Source: Woodsholea maritima DSM 17123
GTDB taxonomy: Bacteria; Pseudomonadota; Alphaproteobacteria; Caulobacterales; Maricaulaceae
Direction: 5' to 3'
DNA: 64,000 nt
Assembly (NCBI RefSeq): GCF_000382325.1
Contig: NZ_KB908056.1
Coordinates: forward strand, 335,722-399,721
In this document: in pieces, positions 41,228 to 50,736 of the stretch
Numbering within the stretch: the first letter of the stretch is position 1
Layout: every line of letters starts with the position of its first letter
Translations under genes and position numbers: made by a program
The notes under the pieces: model-generated
Databases searched by the model: none
What the model was told of the DNA's origin: nothing
Seen by the model: the letters and a program-made list of their open reading frames with translations, nothing else

Positions 41228-42923
41228 ATTTTTCCCGATAGCGCTGCACCACCCGAAGGGCGATAATATTCAAAAGCAAAGTCAACATGAACAAAACCAA
41301 GCCCAACGCAAACGCAGAAAGGGTTTTGGCGCTGTCAAATTCTTGGTCGCCAGTCAAAAGCGCGACGATTTGCACCGTAATCGTCGTGACCGATTCCAGC
41401 GGGTTAATCGTTAGATTTGCCCCCTGCCCGGCGGCCATCACCACAATCATGGTCTCACCCACGGCGCGCGAAACGGCCAATAAAATAGCCCCCACAATGC
41501 CCGGTAAAGCGGCAGGCAACACGACCGCACGCACAGTTTCAGACTTGGTCGCCCCCATGGCGTAAGAGCCATCGCGCAAGGTCTGCGGCACGGCATTGAT
41601 GACATCATCGGACAAAGACGACACGAAGGGGATAATCATCACCCCCATCACCAGACCCGCCGAAAGCGCGCTTTGCGTCGCGGCATTTTCATAGCCCAAC
41701 ATTAAAGCGACATCGCGCAGGAACGGGCCCACAGTCAGCAAAGCAAAGAAGCCATAGACCACAGTAGGAATGCCGGCGAGCACTTCCAAAATCGGTTTGG
41801 CCCAGCTGCGCATCAACGGGCTGGCATATTCAGAAAGATAAATCGCGGACATCAAGCCAATAGGCACCGCCACCGCCATAGCAATCACTGTGATCAGCGC
41901 TGTGCCAGCAAATAAAGGCACGGCCCCGAAGGCCCCGCTCTGGCCGATTTGATCGGAGCGAATGCCTACTTGTGGGCTCCAATGCAGCCCTAACAGGAAT
42001 TCATGTAAGCGCCAATCAATCGCCCCAAAAAAGCGTAAGCTTTCAAAGATCAACGAGCAAACGATACCTAATGTCGTTAGAACCGCGATGACGGAGGTGG
42101 CGAATAAGAGCAGGGACAGCGCTTTTTCGACATGATTGCGCGCGCGAAACCGCTTGGCGATTTTACCACGAGAGAAGACCAGCCCCGCGAGCGCCAAAGC
42201 CAGCGCCAGCCCGGCCACGCTATAGCGTAGAATCTGGTGATAGGGTCGAAATAACGCGCCCGCCGCGCGCAGTTCAGGCGTATCACGGCTTGCTAAAGCT
42301 TCATCAAAGGCATAGGCGCGCATATTACTGATATAAAGCTGGCGGCGTTCAGGGGGTAGATGGCTAAACTCAAACCCCGCACGCGCGGTAAATCCATCCC
42401 CCTCCACAGGCGCGCCTTGAAACACGCCCAGATAGATCTCTTCCTCACGCGCATCGATTTGATTGATCAGTGAAATGCGTTGCGAAGACACCTCTGGCAA
42501 GCGCGCGCGTAGATCTTCATAGCGTTCGGCCTGAACCGTATTTTCACGGCGAATATAGGAAATTTCACGCTCAACCGCCTCTAACTCCGCGGTGGATTGT
42601 ACAAGCTGCTCTTGCAAATCCTGATAGAGCTGATCTTGGTCCAGCTGCGCTTCATATTGCGCGACTAAAGGCGCGCCAGCGCGCTCCAAGTCCTTCAGGA
42701 CCAACATGTTGACGAGGCCCGCCCCGATCACGCCATAGACCGCCAACAATAAAAATGCCGGTGCCCCGACCCATAACGCAATATAATAGCCATAATAATT
42801 GGGTAGAGAATGCAGGCTCGCCGCACGCCCCCGTCCCGCGCCGTAGGCACGTTGGCGTCCGATATAAAATCCAATTGCGGTCAACACCAGCAAAGCCAGT
42901 GCTGTAAGCAGCGAGATATGCAT
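41220..42923 (-). CDS. pstC: PstC phosphate ABC transporter permease, extended form
   Basis: A 567-residue permease. The C-terminal 300 residues form the six-helix domain with LRDGSYAMGATKSETVRAVVLPAALPGIVG as the ATPase-contact loop. The first 250 residues add two membrane helices (about 4-24 and 48-75) and a coiled-coil-rich extracytoplasmic segment (DQLYQDLQEQLVQSTAELEA), the PstC N-terminal extension of alphaproteobacteria. AAGGAG precedes the ATG. A Pho-box-like element lies 106 bases upstream. pstS is not in this window. Confidence 0.92.
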   Translation of the reverse strand: MHISLLTALALLVLTAIGFYIGRQRAYGAGRGRAASLHSLPNYYGYYIALWVGAPAFLLLAVYGVIGAGLVNMLVLKDLERAGAPLVAQYEAQLDQDQLYQDLQEQLVQSTAELEAVEREISYIRRENTVQAERYEDLRARLPEVSSQRISLINQIDAREEEIYLGVFQGAPVEGDGFTARAGFEFSHLPPERRQLYISNMRAYAFDEALASRDTPELRAAGALFRPYHQILRYSVAGLALALALAGLVFSRGKIAKRFRARNHVEKALSLLLFATSVIAVLTTLGIVCSLIFESLRFFGAIDWRLHEFLLGLHWSPQVGIRSDQIGQSGAFGAVPLFAGTALITVIAMAVAVPIGLMSAIYLSEYASPLMRSWAKPILEVLAGIPTVVYGFFALLTVGPFLRDVALMLGYENAATQSALSAGLVMGVMIIPFVSSLSDDVINAVPQTLRDGSYAMGATKSETVRAVVLPAALPGIVGAILLAVSRAVGETMIVVMAAGQGANLTINPLESVTTITVQIVALLTGDQEFDSAKTLSAFALGLVLFMLTLLLNIIALRVVQRYREKYD

Positions 42924-43028
42924 AGAACTCCTTAGGGAAATCCCTTTATAGTCTTCACCTTACCCAAATGATCGCCAGCCCCCCATCATTTGAGTAACGG
43001 CCAATGTGCCGTGAAGCCGTAAATCAAT

Positions 43029-43057
43029 TGTGACGAAAGTACTACATTTTTGTGACA
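43029..43057 (-). promoter_or_regulatory. Pho-box-like element upstream of pstC
   Basis: On the minus strand three 7-base units lie in 11-base phase: TGTCACA-AAAA-TGTAGTA-CTTT-CGTCACA. PhoB binds direct 7-base TGTCA-type repeats separated by 4 bases, so both spacing and sequence fit, with the middle unit weaker. The position between phoR and pstC suggests an inducible internal promoter for pstCAB-phoU-phoB. Confidence 0.62.
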
Positions 43058-43066
43058 GCGCAGATC

Positions 43067-43090
43067 CTTTGCTCAATCCTAAGAGCAAAG
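43067..43090 (-). terminator. Weak hairpin after phoR
   Basis: CTTTGCTC / GAGCAAAG, 8 bp with an 8-base loop, 28 bases past the phoR stop. It has no T tract, so it may only slow or stabilise the transcript. Confidence 0.3.
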
Positions 43091-43117
43091 TGTTGCTTTA
43101 ATTCGAGAAACAAGTGG

Positions 43118-44536
43118 TTACTCAGCTGCAGCGCTTTTTGCAGATCGCTGGTCCAGTGGGAAGAAAACCGTAAAGACAGATCCCACCCCAGGCGCGCTTT
43201 CCACCGTGAAGCCGCCCCGATGGCGGGTCACAATGTGCTTAACTATGGCCAGACCTAACCCAGTTCCCGCCTTAGGTCCACTTTTTTGGCCATCGACGCG
43301 ATAAAAACGCTCTGACAAGCGCGGTAAATAGCGCCGATCAATGCCATCACCTTCATCACGCACCCGGATCACGCCATAGCGCGCCTGACTATCCAAAGCC
43401 GGTGCGGCAATCGTCAACCGGGCAGACATCTCACCAATGCGCTCTGGCAAATGCTCCGACGCGTCACGGCTTAAGGAGCTTAAGACCTCAACGACAACCC
43501 GCTGCCCCTCATGCGAATATTTCAAGGCATTTTGTGTTAGATTTTCAATGACTTCATGAATTTGATCGACATCACCATGGATGAGAACGCGCTCATCCTC
43601 GGGCGGTGCAATCAATTCAATCGCCATGTCGCGATTTTGCGCCACGAGCTCCAAAGCCATCACCACTTCGGAAGCAACCTGAGCGATATCGACCTGTGTA
43701 TCCGGCAAGATATGCTCATTCATCTCCACCCGGCTGAGCGAGAGTAAGTCATCAATCAAACGGCGCATACGATCAGTTTGATCGCTCATAATGGATAAAA
43801 ATCGCGCTTGAGCCTTGGCATCTTCGCGCGCAGGCCCGCGCAATGTATCAATAAAGCCCGCCAAAGAGGCCAAGGGCGTGCGCAATTCATGGCTGGCATT
43901 GGCCAAAAAGTCGGCACGCATACGCTCCGCGCGCTTGGCTGAAGTCTCGTCGCTTAAACACAGCATGGCGCGCCAAGGTAAAGCCCCATCGGTTTCAATC
44001 TTAATCGGCTCGACAAACGCGCGCACATGGCTTTCGTGCGGTGACAAAGTCGCATATTCAACCGTAGAGCCACTTTCCCCGCGCAGCGCCGCGCTGACCG
44101 CCTCTAAAATGCTGGGCTGGCGTAAGACCGTCGATAACAGCGCGCCCTCATTGGCTAAGCCCAAAAACGCCCGCGCGGCCGGGTTCGCGCGCTCAATCCG
44201 CCCCCCCGGACCGATCAGCAAGACCGGTGTTTCCAAGCGATCTAAAATCGCATCGGCCAGGCTTTCACCCCCCGATTTTAGCGTGGCGATCGGTGCGCGC
44301 GCGGGCAATGGCTGGGCACTGGTAATCGCCGTCAAAAGATAGACAAAAGCCAGCGCACTCAAAGCCGCCGCAGAGGCCAGAAAGGGTAAAAGGTCGATGA
44401 CCCCAACACTTAATAAAACAATCAGGATGGATAAACCCAAACCCGCTGTGATCACGATATCACGCCGACGCGGACGATCGGGCGTACGCACAGGCGCGGA
44501 CGAAGAAAGGAGGGGATTGCCATCAAAATCACTCAT
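43118..44536 (-). CDS. phoR: PhoR phosphate regulon sensor histidine kinase
   Basis: A 472-residue membrane kinase that phosphorylates PhoB. Two adjacent N-terminal helices (about 28-70) are followed by a PAS-like domain (about 90-200). The HisKA domain has the phospho-histidine in ANASHELRTPLASLAGF (about 218). The ATPase domain has NALKYSHEGQ, the G1 box RDEGDGIDRRYLPRLSERFYR and the G2 box GTGLGLAIVKHI. As usual for PhoR there is no large periplasmic sensor domain; signalling comes through Pst and PhoU. It is first in the phoR-pstCAB-phoU-phoB order. Confidence 0.93.
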   Translation of the reverse strand: MSDFDGNPLLSSSAPVRTPDRPRRRDIVITAGLGLSILIVLLSVGVIDLLPFLASAAALSALAFVYLLTAITSAQPLPARAPIATLKSGGESLADAILDRLETPVLLIGPGGRIERANPAARAFLGLANEGALLSTVLRQPSILEAVSAALRGESGSTVEYATLSPHESHVRAFVEPIKIETDGALPWRAMLCLSDETSAKRAERMRADFLANASHELRTPLASLAGFIDTLRGPAREDAKAQARFLSIMSDQTDRMRRLIDDLLSLSRVEMNEHILPDTQVDIAQVASEVVMALELVAQNRDMAIELIAPPEDERVLIHGDVDQIHEVIENLTQNALKYSHEGQRVVVEVLSSLSRDASEHLPERIGEMSARLTIAAPALDSQARYGVIRVRDEGDGIDRRYLPRLSERFYRVDGQKSGPKAGTGLGLAIVKHIVTRHRGGFTVESAPGVGSVFTVFFPLDQRSAKSAAAE

Positions 44537-44649
44537 TTCACCGCTTTAGCATGCAATTGTGACGAACGCGTAGCTAAAAACTGCATTCACCCTCAAACAT
44601 GAATTTTATGTAATTCGAGATCCTTTTAGCGTTTTTCGATAAACTTTTG

Positions 44650-44677
44650 TTGACATTCAAAAAGAGTGAGCTAGGTT
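44650..44677 (+). promoter_or_regulatory. Probable promoter of the RND efflux operon
   Basis: TTGACA (44650-44655), a 16-base spacer and TAGGTT (44672-44677). Transcription would start near 44684, giving a leader of about 30 bases to the chosen ATG at 44714. Confidence 0.4.
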
Positions 44678-44713
44678 GCCATCATGCTTGGATTTGAAAT
44701 GGGAGGACGCCGG

Positions 44714-46102
44714 ATGCTCCGGCAGAGTTTGATGATCACCGCCGCACTCAGCCTAACCGCTTGTGCCGGCACAGGGGCTTTAACTAGCCCGCCAAATTTA
44801 GACGCGCCCGCGCAGTTTGCCTCGCAAAACGCAAGCCCTGGGCGTTATGTTGAAACCAATTGGGTTGCGCAGTTTAACGACCCTCAACTAACGGCTTTAA
44901 TTGAAGAAGCCCTCAACGCCAGCCCCACTATTCTGGCTGCGCAAGCCGATCTGGCCCGCGCACGCGCCGGGGCACGCCTGGCTGGGGCTGACCGATTGCC
45001 ATCCTTAAACGCGGGCCTCGAGGCCAGTCGCACCGATTCCGATAATGGCCCAGCGACCGAAAGCTACAGCCTAGGCGTCAATGCCAGCTGGGAAGCGGAT
45101 ATCTGGCAAAAGGTCGCCGATCAGGCCAAGGCGGGTCATTTCAGTGCTGAAGCGGCGGCGCAAGATTTAGCCGCAGCGCGCCTGTCTTTGGCTGGGGCTG
45201 TCGCCCAGTCCTGGTTCCAGGTCCTTGAGGCCCGCCAGCAAACAGAGCTCGCTCTGTTTGATGTCGAAACCCGCCAACGCCAGCTCGACATTGTCGAGCG
45301 TCGCTTTGCGCGCGGGGTCGTGCGTTCGTCAGACGTGCGTACGGCGCGCTCGGTTTTGGCCAGCTCTGAAGCGAGCTATGCCGCGCAGCAGCGCGCGGAA
45401 GCCGCCACTGTGCGCAGTCTTGAAACCTTGCTAGGGCGCTATCCTTCGGCCAGCCTGGCCCATGGCGGGGATCTGCCCTCCATCGGGGATGCGCCCTCTA
45501 GCTTAACGCCTGAAAGTCTCTTGGCGCGTCGCCCTGATATTCTGGCCGCCGAAGCCCGGCTTCGCTCGGCAGGATATTCCGCTGAAGCGGCCCGTAAGGC
45601 GCTCTATCCCAGCCTGACCTTGAAGGCCAGCCTGGGCAATAGTGATAGCGAGTTTGGCGAGATCTTCTCGACCAGCAATCTCGTCAATACGATTGTCGGC
45701 AATATCGCCGCCCCGATCTTCAATGGCGGAGCCTTGCGCGCCCAACGCGATCAAGCGCTTGCGAACGCCGAAAGTGCAGCGATTGACTACACACGTACAG
45801 CCCTGGCGGCCTTTCAGGAAACAGAAAACGCCCTGTTTGCCGACCAAATGTTGGCTGAACGTGTCGCGGCCTTAGAAACAGCTCATGAAGAAGCTGCCGC
45901 AGCTCAAGAACTCGTCGAACGTCAATATGCCAGCGGTGTCGCCGGCATTGTAGAATTGCTAGATGCCCAGTCACGCGCGATCTCAGCACGTTCGGCTCTC
46001 ATCAACGCGCGCCAAGAACGCGCCAGTAACCGCGTTGCGCTACACATCGCCATGGCAGGGGATTTTGCCTTGGGTCAAGCGCTCAGCGGTCAAGAAAACT
46101 AA
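44714..46102 (+). CDS. RND efflux outer-membrane factor, NodT-type lipoprotein
   Basis: A 462-residue TolC-like outer-membrane channel. The N-terminus is a lipoprotein signal with lipobox LTAC at residues 14-17. Two outer-membrane efflux domains follow, each with the long alpha-barrel helices and LARRPDIL (about 275) typical of the NodT/OprM family. The ATG at 44714 has GGGAGG at good spacing; the earlier ATG at 44684 would coincide with the predicted transcription start. It is the first gene of a complete tripartite operon. Confidence 0.9.
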   Translation: MLRQSLMITAALSLTACAGTGALTSPPNLDAPAQFASQNASPGRYVETNWVAQFNDPQLTALIEEALNASPTILAAQADLARARAGARLAGADRLPSLNAGLEASRTDSDNGPATESYSLGVNASWEADIWQKVADQAKAGHFSAEAAAQDLAAARLSLAGAVAQSWFQVLEARQQTELALFDVETRQRQLDIVERRFARGVVRSSDVRTARSVLASSEASYAAQQRAEAATVRSLETLLGRYPSASLAHGGDLPSIGDAPSSLTPESLLARRPDILAAEARLRSAGYSAEAARKALYPSLTLKASLGNSDSEFGEIFSTSNLVNTIVGNIAAPIFNGGALRAQRDQALANAESAAIDYTRTALAAFQETENALFADQMLAERVAALETAHEEAAAAQELVERQYASGVAGIVELLDAQSRAISARSALINARQERASNRVALHIAMAGDFALGQALSGQEN

Positions 46103-46116
46103 TAAAGAGGTTGGTC

Positions 46117-47382
46117 ATGTCAAAAACAATGGGACGGTTACTAATCGTTGGTCTACCCGTGGCGATTATCGCCGGGTTTATCTTCTTATTTATTGTGATG
46201 GCAACGCTGGCACCCAAGCCGGAAAAAGCCGATGCGAGGCCCCGCCCTGTGGCCGTCTTCGTGGCGGAGGCAGAACGCGAGCCGGTAGCCCTCACCGTAT
46301 CAAGCCAGGGCGAAGCACGTCCGCTCACTGAGATCAGCCTGGTTCCGCAAGTCGCGGGCCGGATTGCCTATGTGAACCCAAACTTTGTGCAAGGCGGGTT
46401 CTTTGAAGCTAACGAAGTTCTGGTGCGCATTGAAGATGCCGATTATCGCCTGGCCGTCACGCGTGCTGAAGCCAGTGTGGCCCAGGCCCGTCAAGCCTTG
46501 ATCCGCGAAGAGGCCGAATCTGAACTTGCGCGCCAAGAATGGGAAAGCCTGGGTGAAGGAGAAGCCTCAACCTTGACCTTGCGTGAACCCCAACTGGCCG
46601 AAGCCCGCGCGCAATTGGCCGCGGCAGAAGCCAGCCTTCAAGAAGCCCGCCTGAACCTGTCGCGCACACGGATTTTTGCTCCGTTTGCAGGACGCGTGCG
46701 TTCAAAATCTGCCGATTTGGGCCAATATGTCGGCCCGGGCGCCGAATTGGGGCAGATCTTTTCATCGGATACCATCGAAATACGTTTGCCCCTAACGGAC
46801 AACCAATTGGCATTGCTGGGCATCCCTGTCGCCTTTATGGAAAGCGAAGCCAGACCGGGGCCTAGCGTGACTTTAAGCGCGATCCTGGCCGGGCAGGAAC
46901 GCCATTGGCAGGCACGTTTGGTGCGTACAGACAGCTCGATTGATCCTCAAACCCGCGTCCTCTACGCCATCGCCCAATTGAATGATCCCTATGGAGCCGG
47001 TGCCGACAACGGTACGCCTTTACCTGTTGGCATGTTCGTCAACGCCCAGATCGAAGGACGCACCCTGGACAATTCGATCCGCCTGCCGCGCTCTGCGCTG
47101 CGCGGTGAAAATAATGTCTATGTTGCCGAACAAGGTGGGCGCCTGTCCATCCGCACCGTGGCTGTCGTCACCAGCAATCATGAGTATGTGATTTTGACCT
47201 CTGGGGTCAGCGATGGCGACATGGTGATCACATCGCCCGTGCGCTCTGCCACCAATGGCATGCCCATTCAAAGCATTGGTGCCGATGGTCAACCGATCGA
47301 AGCGCTGTCTGCCGATCTGACCCAAACCGCTGAAAACACACCCCCCGCCGAAGGCGATAGCTCAGTCGCGCACGCTGACTAG
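46117..47382 (+). CDS. RND efflux periplasmic adaptor (membrane fusion protein)
   Basis: A 421-residue adaptor linking the pump to the outer-membrane channel. One N-terminal membrane helix (about 8-30) is followed by the lipoyl-like half ISLVPQVAGRIAYVNPNFVQGG (about 70-91), a helical hairpin rich in Ala/Glu (about 110-175), the second lipoyl half TRIFAPFAGRVRSKSADLGQYV, then the beta-barrel and membrane-proximal domains. The start follows AAAGAGG and lies 14 bases after the channel gene. An acidic tail ends the protein. Confidence 0.9.
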   Translation: MSKTMGRLLIVGLPVAIIAGFIFLFIVMATLAPKPEKADARPRPVAVFVAEAEREPVALTVSSQGEARPLTEISLVPQVAGRIAYVNPNFVQGGFFEANEVLVRIEDADYRLAVTRAEASVAQARQALIREEAESELARQEWESLGEGEASTLTLREPQLAEARAQLAAAEASLQEARLNLSRTRIFAPFAGRVRSKSADLGQYVGPGAELGQIFSSDTIEIRLPLTDNQLALLGIPVAFMESEARPGPSVTLSAILAGQERHWQARLVRTDSSIDPQTRVLYAIAQLNDPYGAGADNGTPLPVGMFVNAQIEGRTLDNSIRLPRSALRGENNVYVAEQGGRLSIRTVAVVTSNHEYVILTSGVSDGDMVITSPVRSATNGMPIQSIGADGQPIEALSADLTQTAENTPPAEGDSSVAHAD

Positions 47383-47414
47383 GGCTTAGCTAGGAATGGG
47401 TGAGGAGACATAAA

Positions 47415-50400
47415 ATGAGTGATGACCATCACAACGATGCCCACGAGGCCCCAGAAACCGAGCACAAAGGCATTATTGCCTGGTGGGCTCAAAACGGGGT
47501 CGCGGCCAACCTCTTGATGTTGGTTGCAATCGTCGGCGGTATCATGGGCTATTTCCAGATGAGCCGCCAAGTCTATCCAACGGTGCCCTTCAATGGGGCT
47601 TCGATCACTGTGGTCTGGCCAGGCGCTTCGCCACAAGAGATTGAAGAACAAATCATCGTACGGATTGAAGAATCTCTATCCGATCTTGAGACCATCAAAA
47701 CCATTGAATCGACCGCACGCGAAAGCGCCGCTTCGATCAATATCGAAGCCAAACGCTCTGCCGATCTGAGTACTTTTATTGATGACGTCAAACTGCGCAT
47801 CGATTCAGTCAACAATATGCCGCCTTCGGCCTATCGCCCGATCGTGGAGCAATGGCGCTCACAAGATCAGGTCGTGGGCTATGCCCTTCACAGCGCCACC
47901 TATCCGCGCCGTGATTTGCAACGTCTGGCCGAAGAAATCCGCGATGAAGTCGCGGCCAATGTTACCGGCGCATCTTTGGTCAATGTGTGGGCGACCCTCG
48001 GCGAAGAAGTTGCCATCGAACTCTCTGAAGAGGCGATGCAACGCTATAATTTGACCTTTGATGATGTCGCCAATGCGGTTCGTTCTTCATCTTTGAACGC
48101 GTCTGCCGGTAATGTTCGCACCGAATTGGGCGATGTGCCTTTGACCTCGCGTCAGTTGGCCGATTCCAAGCAAGACTTCGAAAACATCATCGTGCGCCAA
48201 ACTCCTGATGGCGGAACCATTCGCGTGGGCGATGTCGCCACCGTGATCGACGGTTTCGTCGATCAAAACCTGATCGGAACGTTCAATTCAGAACCCATGG
48301 CCTTGATCGTGGTCTTGACCACACAAAACATGGATGTGGTCGATGTCTCGCAAGCCGTTCACGACTATATGGATGAGAAACGCGCTGAACTGCCTGAAGG
48401 CGTGTCACTGTCTGAATGGTGGGACAATTCCGAGCAATATAAAGGCCGGATGTCGACGATCTTGAACTCGGCCACCTCCGGTATGATCCTCGTTCTGATC
48501 TGCTTAGTGCTTTTCCTGCGCCCTATCGTGGCTTTCTGGGTCACAGTCGGGATCGCCGTAGCGTTCAGCGGGTCTCTACTGTTACTTCCGCACTTTGATG
48601 TCACCTTGAACATGCTGTCCTTGTTCGCCTTCCTAATTGTGATCGGGGTGGTGGTCGATGACGCCATTATTGTTGGTGAGAATATTCACAACCGGGTTGA
48701 ACGCGGTGAAACCGGGATGACGGCCGCCATTGTGGGCACACAAATGGTCGCCAAGCCAGTGATCTTCGCGGTCATCACCACGATCATGGTATTTGCCCCC
48801 TGGATGATGCTGACCGGGCCGGAAGTACAATTTACCCGTCAGATCTCTCTGGTGGTCATTTGTGCGCTGAGCTTCTCGTTGATCGAATCGCTTTTGATCC
48901 TGCCCGCTCACTTGGGCCATATGAAGCCACAAAAAATGGATGGCTTCTTTGCGCCCCTGTTCAAACTGCAACGTGCCATTGCCGATGGCCTGATCTGGTT
49001 TGCCCAGAACATCTATGGTCCGGCTTTGGTGTTCACCCTGAAACGGCGTCTATCGACCGTCATTTTCTTCATCGGCGTGTTCGCAATGGCCATTGGCCTG
49101 CAAGCCACCAACCATGTTGGTAGCGTGTTCATGCCGCAAATTGAAAATGAAACCATCCAGGTCAATATCCAGCTGGCCGAAGGCACGCCTTGGCAGCGTA
49201 CCGAGCAAGTCCGCCTGCAGCTAGAGCATGCTGAAGAGCAAACCTTGGAGCATTATCGCCAAGAATATCCTGGCTCCATTGACATGATCGAAAGCCGCTC
49301 AACCTTGGCCACCGATGGGCGTATCCGCGCCTGGGTGACGGTTGTTGAGCCGGAAAATCGCCCGGGCCATCTGCCCACACGTGATGTGGCTCAGGTTATG
49401 CGTGAGTACCTTGGCAATATTCCGGATGCGGAAGAAGTACGCCTGGACGTAACCATCAATGATGGCGATGCTGGTTTGCAATTTGCGATCAGCCACCCTG
49501 ACTTGGATCGCCTGCGGGAAGCGGCCGATGACTTAAAGGCGCATTTGTCCACCTATGATGTGCTCTATGACATCGTTGATAATCTGCAAGCGGCCAATGA
49601 TGAATTGCAAATCTCCTTGCGTCCGGATGCGCAATCTTTGGGGCTGAGCCTGGCTCAAGTCACCAATCAGGTCCGTCAAGCCTATTACGGGGAAGAAGCT
49701 CAACGCCTGCCGCGCAATGGTGAAGATGTCCGCGTAATGGTGCGTTATCCGCGTGAGACGCGCGAGTCTTTGGATACCCTTCAAGACCTGCGTATCCGCA
49801 CCAATGATGGGCGTGAAGTGCCCCTCTCAGCGGTTGCCGAGGTTCACTACGCCCCCGGCTTGAACCGGATCAACCGCCGCGATCGTATGCGCACGATTAC
49901 CGTCAGCGCCGAGCTGACCAGCCAGGAAGCGCGCAAAGCCGTGATGGATGATCTCAACGAGAACTTCTTCCCGGCCTGGCAATCACGCTTCCCAGGGGTT
50001 TCGCGTGAAGAAACCGGCAGTGCCGAGGGTGAACGCGAATTCATGCAAGAAATCATGGGTCTTCAGATCCTGGTTTTGGGGTCCATGTATATCTTATTGG
50101 CGGTCGCCTTTAAGTCTTACACCCAACCCTTCTTGATCATGACCGCTATTCCCTTTGCCTATGCCGGCGCGGTCTTTGGACACTTCCTGTTTGATATGCC
50201 GATTGCGCTCTTCTCCTACTTTGGGGTCGGGGCCGCGGCCGGGGTTGTGATCAATGACAACCTGGTCCTGGTGGATTTCGTCAACCGTCTACGCCGAGAA
50301 GGGGTTGGAGCTTTCCAATCTCTGGTCGATGCCGGGGTTCAGCGTTTCCGCCCGATTTTGTTGACCTCAGTAACGACCTTCCTGGGCATTCTGCCCATGA

Positions 50401-50651
50401 TGGCCGAACAATCGACCCAGGCTCAATTCTTGAAGCCTATGGTCGTGGCCTTAGGGTTTGCAGTGGCCTTCGCCCTGTTCCTGACCCTGTTCATGGTGCC
50501 CGCGCTTTATGCCTTGGGTGCCGACTTTAAACGGATGATTGTGGCGCTTTGGACCGGTCAAAAGGCCGAGAAATTGGGCCACACCTATCCAGAACACCAC
50601 AATACCCTGGATGGCGTTGACCTTGGTCACACCCGCCACGCGTCAGAATAA
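47415..50651 (+). CDS. RND family efflux pump (AcrB/MexF-like superfamily)
   Basis: A 1078-residue proton-driven inner-membrane pump, the standard length of the HAE/AcrB class. The His/Asp-rich N-terminus precedes the first helix (GVAANLLMLVAIVGG). The GASITVVWPGASPQEIEEQI region, two large periplasmic loops and the proton-relay segment FLIVIGVVVDDAIIVGENIHNR (TM4, adjacent Asp pair) are present, as is GVGAAAGVVINDNLVLVDFVNR in the second half. AGGAG precedes the ATG. The exported compounds are unknown. No adjacent regulator gene is visible. Confidence 0.93.
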   Translation: MSDDHHNDAHEAPETEHKGIIAWWAQNGVAANLLMLVAIVGGIMGYFQMSRQVYPTVPFNGASITVVWPGASPQEIEEQIIVRIEESLSDLETIKTIESTARESAASINIEAKRSADLSTFIDDVKLRIDSVNNMPPSAYRPIVEQWRSQDQVVGYALHSATYPRRDLQRLAEEIRDEVAANVTGASLVNVWATLGEEVAIELSEEAMQRYNLTFDDVANAVRSSSLNASAGNVRTELGDVPLTSRQLADSKQDFENIIVRQTPDGGTIRVGDVATVIDGFVDQNLIGTFNSEPMALIVVLTTQNMDVVDVSQAVHDYMDEKRAELPEGVSLSEWWDNSEQYKGRMSTILNSATSGMILVLICLVLFLRPIVAFWVTVGIAVAFSGSLLLLPHFDVTLNMLSLFAFLIVIGVVVDDAIIVGENIHNRVERGETGMTAAIVGTQMVAKPVIFAVITTIMVFAPWMMLTGPEVQFTRQISLVVICALSFSLIESLLILPAHLGHMKPQKMDGFFAPLFKLQRAIADGLIWFAQNIYGPALVFTLKRRLSTVIFFIGVFAMAIGLQATNHVGSVFMPQIENETIQVNIQLAEGTPWQRTEQVRLQLEHAEEQTLEHYRQEYPGSIDMIESRSTLATDGRIRAWVTVVEPENRPGHLPTRDVAQVMREYLGNIPDAEEVRLDVTINDGDAGLQFAISHPDLDRLREAADDLKAHLSTYDVLYDIVDNLQAANDELQISLRPDAQSLGLSLAQVTNQVRQAYYGEEAQRLPRNGEDVRVMVRYPRETRESLDTLQDLRIRTNDGREVPLSAVAEVHYAPGLNRINRRDRMRTITVSAELTSQEARKAVMDDLNENFFPAWQSRFPGVSREETGSAEGEREFMQEIMGLQILVLGSMYILLAVAFKSYTQPFLIMTAIPFAYAGAVFGHFLFDMPIALFSYFGVGAAAGVVINDNLVLVDFVNRLRREGVGAFQSLVDAGVQRFRPILLTSVTTFLGILPMMAEQSTQAQFLKPMVVALGFAVAFALFLTLFMVPALYALGADFKRMIVALWTGQKAEKLGHTYPEHHNTLDGVDLGHTRHASE

Positions 50652-50663
50652 ACGTGCCTATCA

Positions 50664-50698
50664 GGTCTCGCCCTTGATTACAGGGGCGAGACCCCTTT
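50664..50698 (+). terminator. Terminator of the RND efflux operon
   Basis: Perfect 10-bp stem GGTCTCGCCC / GGGCGAGACC with a 10-base loop, followed by CCTTTAAT, 13 bases past the stop. Confidence 0.78.
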
Positions 50699-50736
50699 AA
50701 TAGCTTAATGATAAAAACAATCCTATGGGGGAACCG

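Noticed and set aside
44551-44570. Possible Pho box upstream of phoR
   Set aside because: Only one CGTCACA unit is present; no second unit at 11-base spacing.
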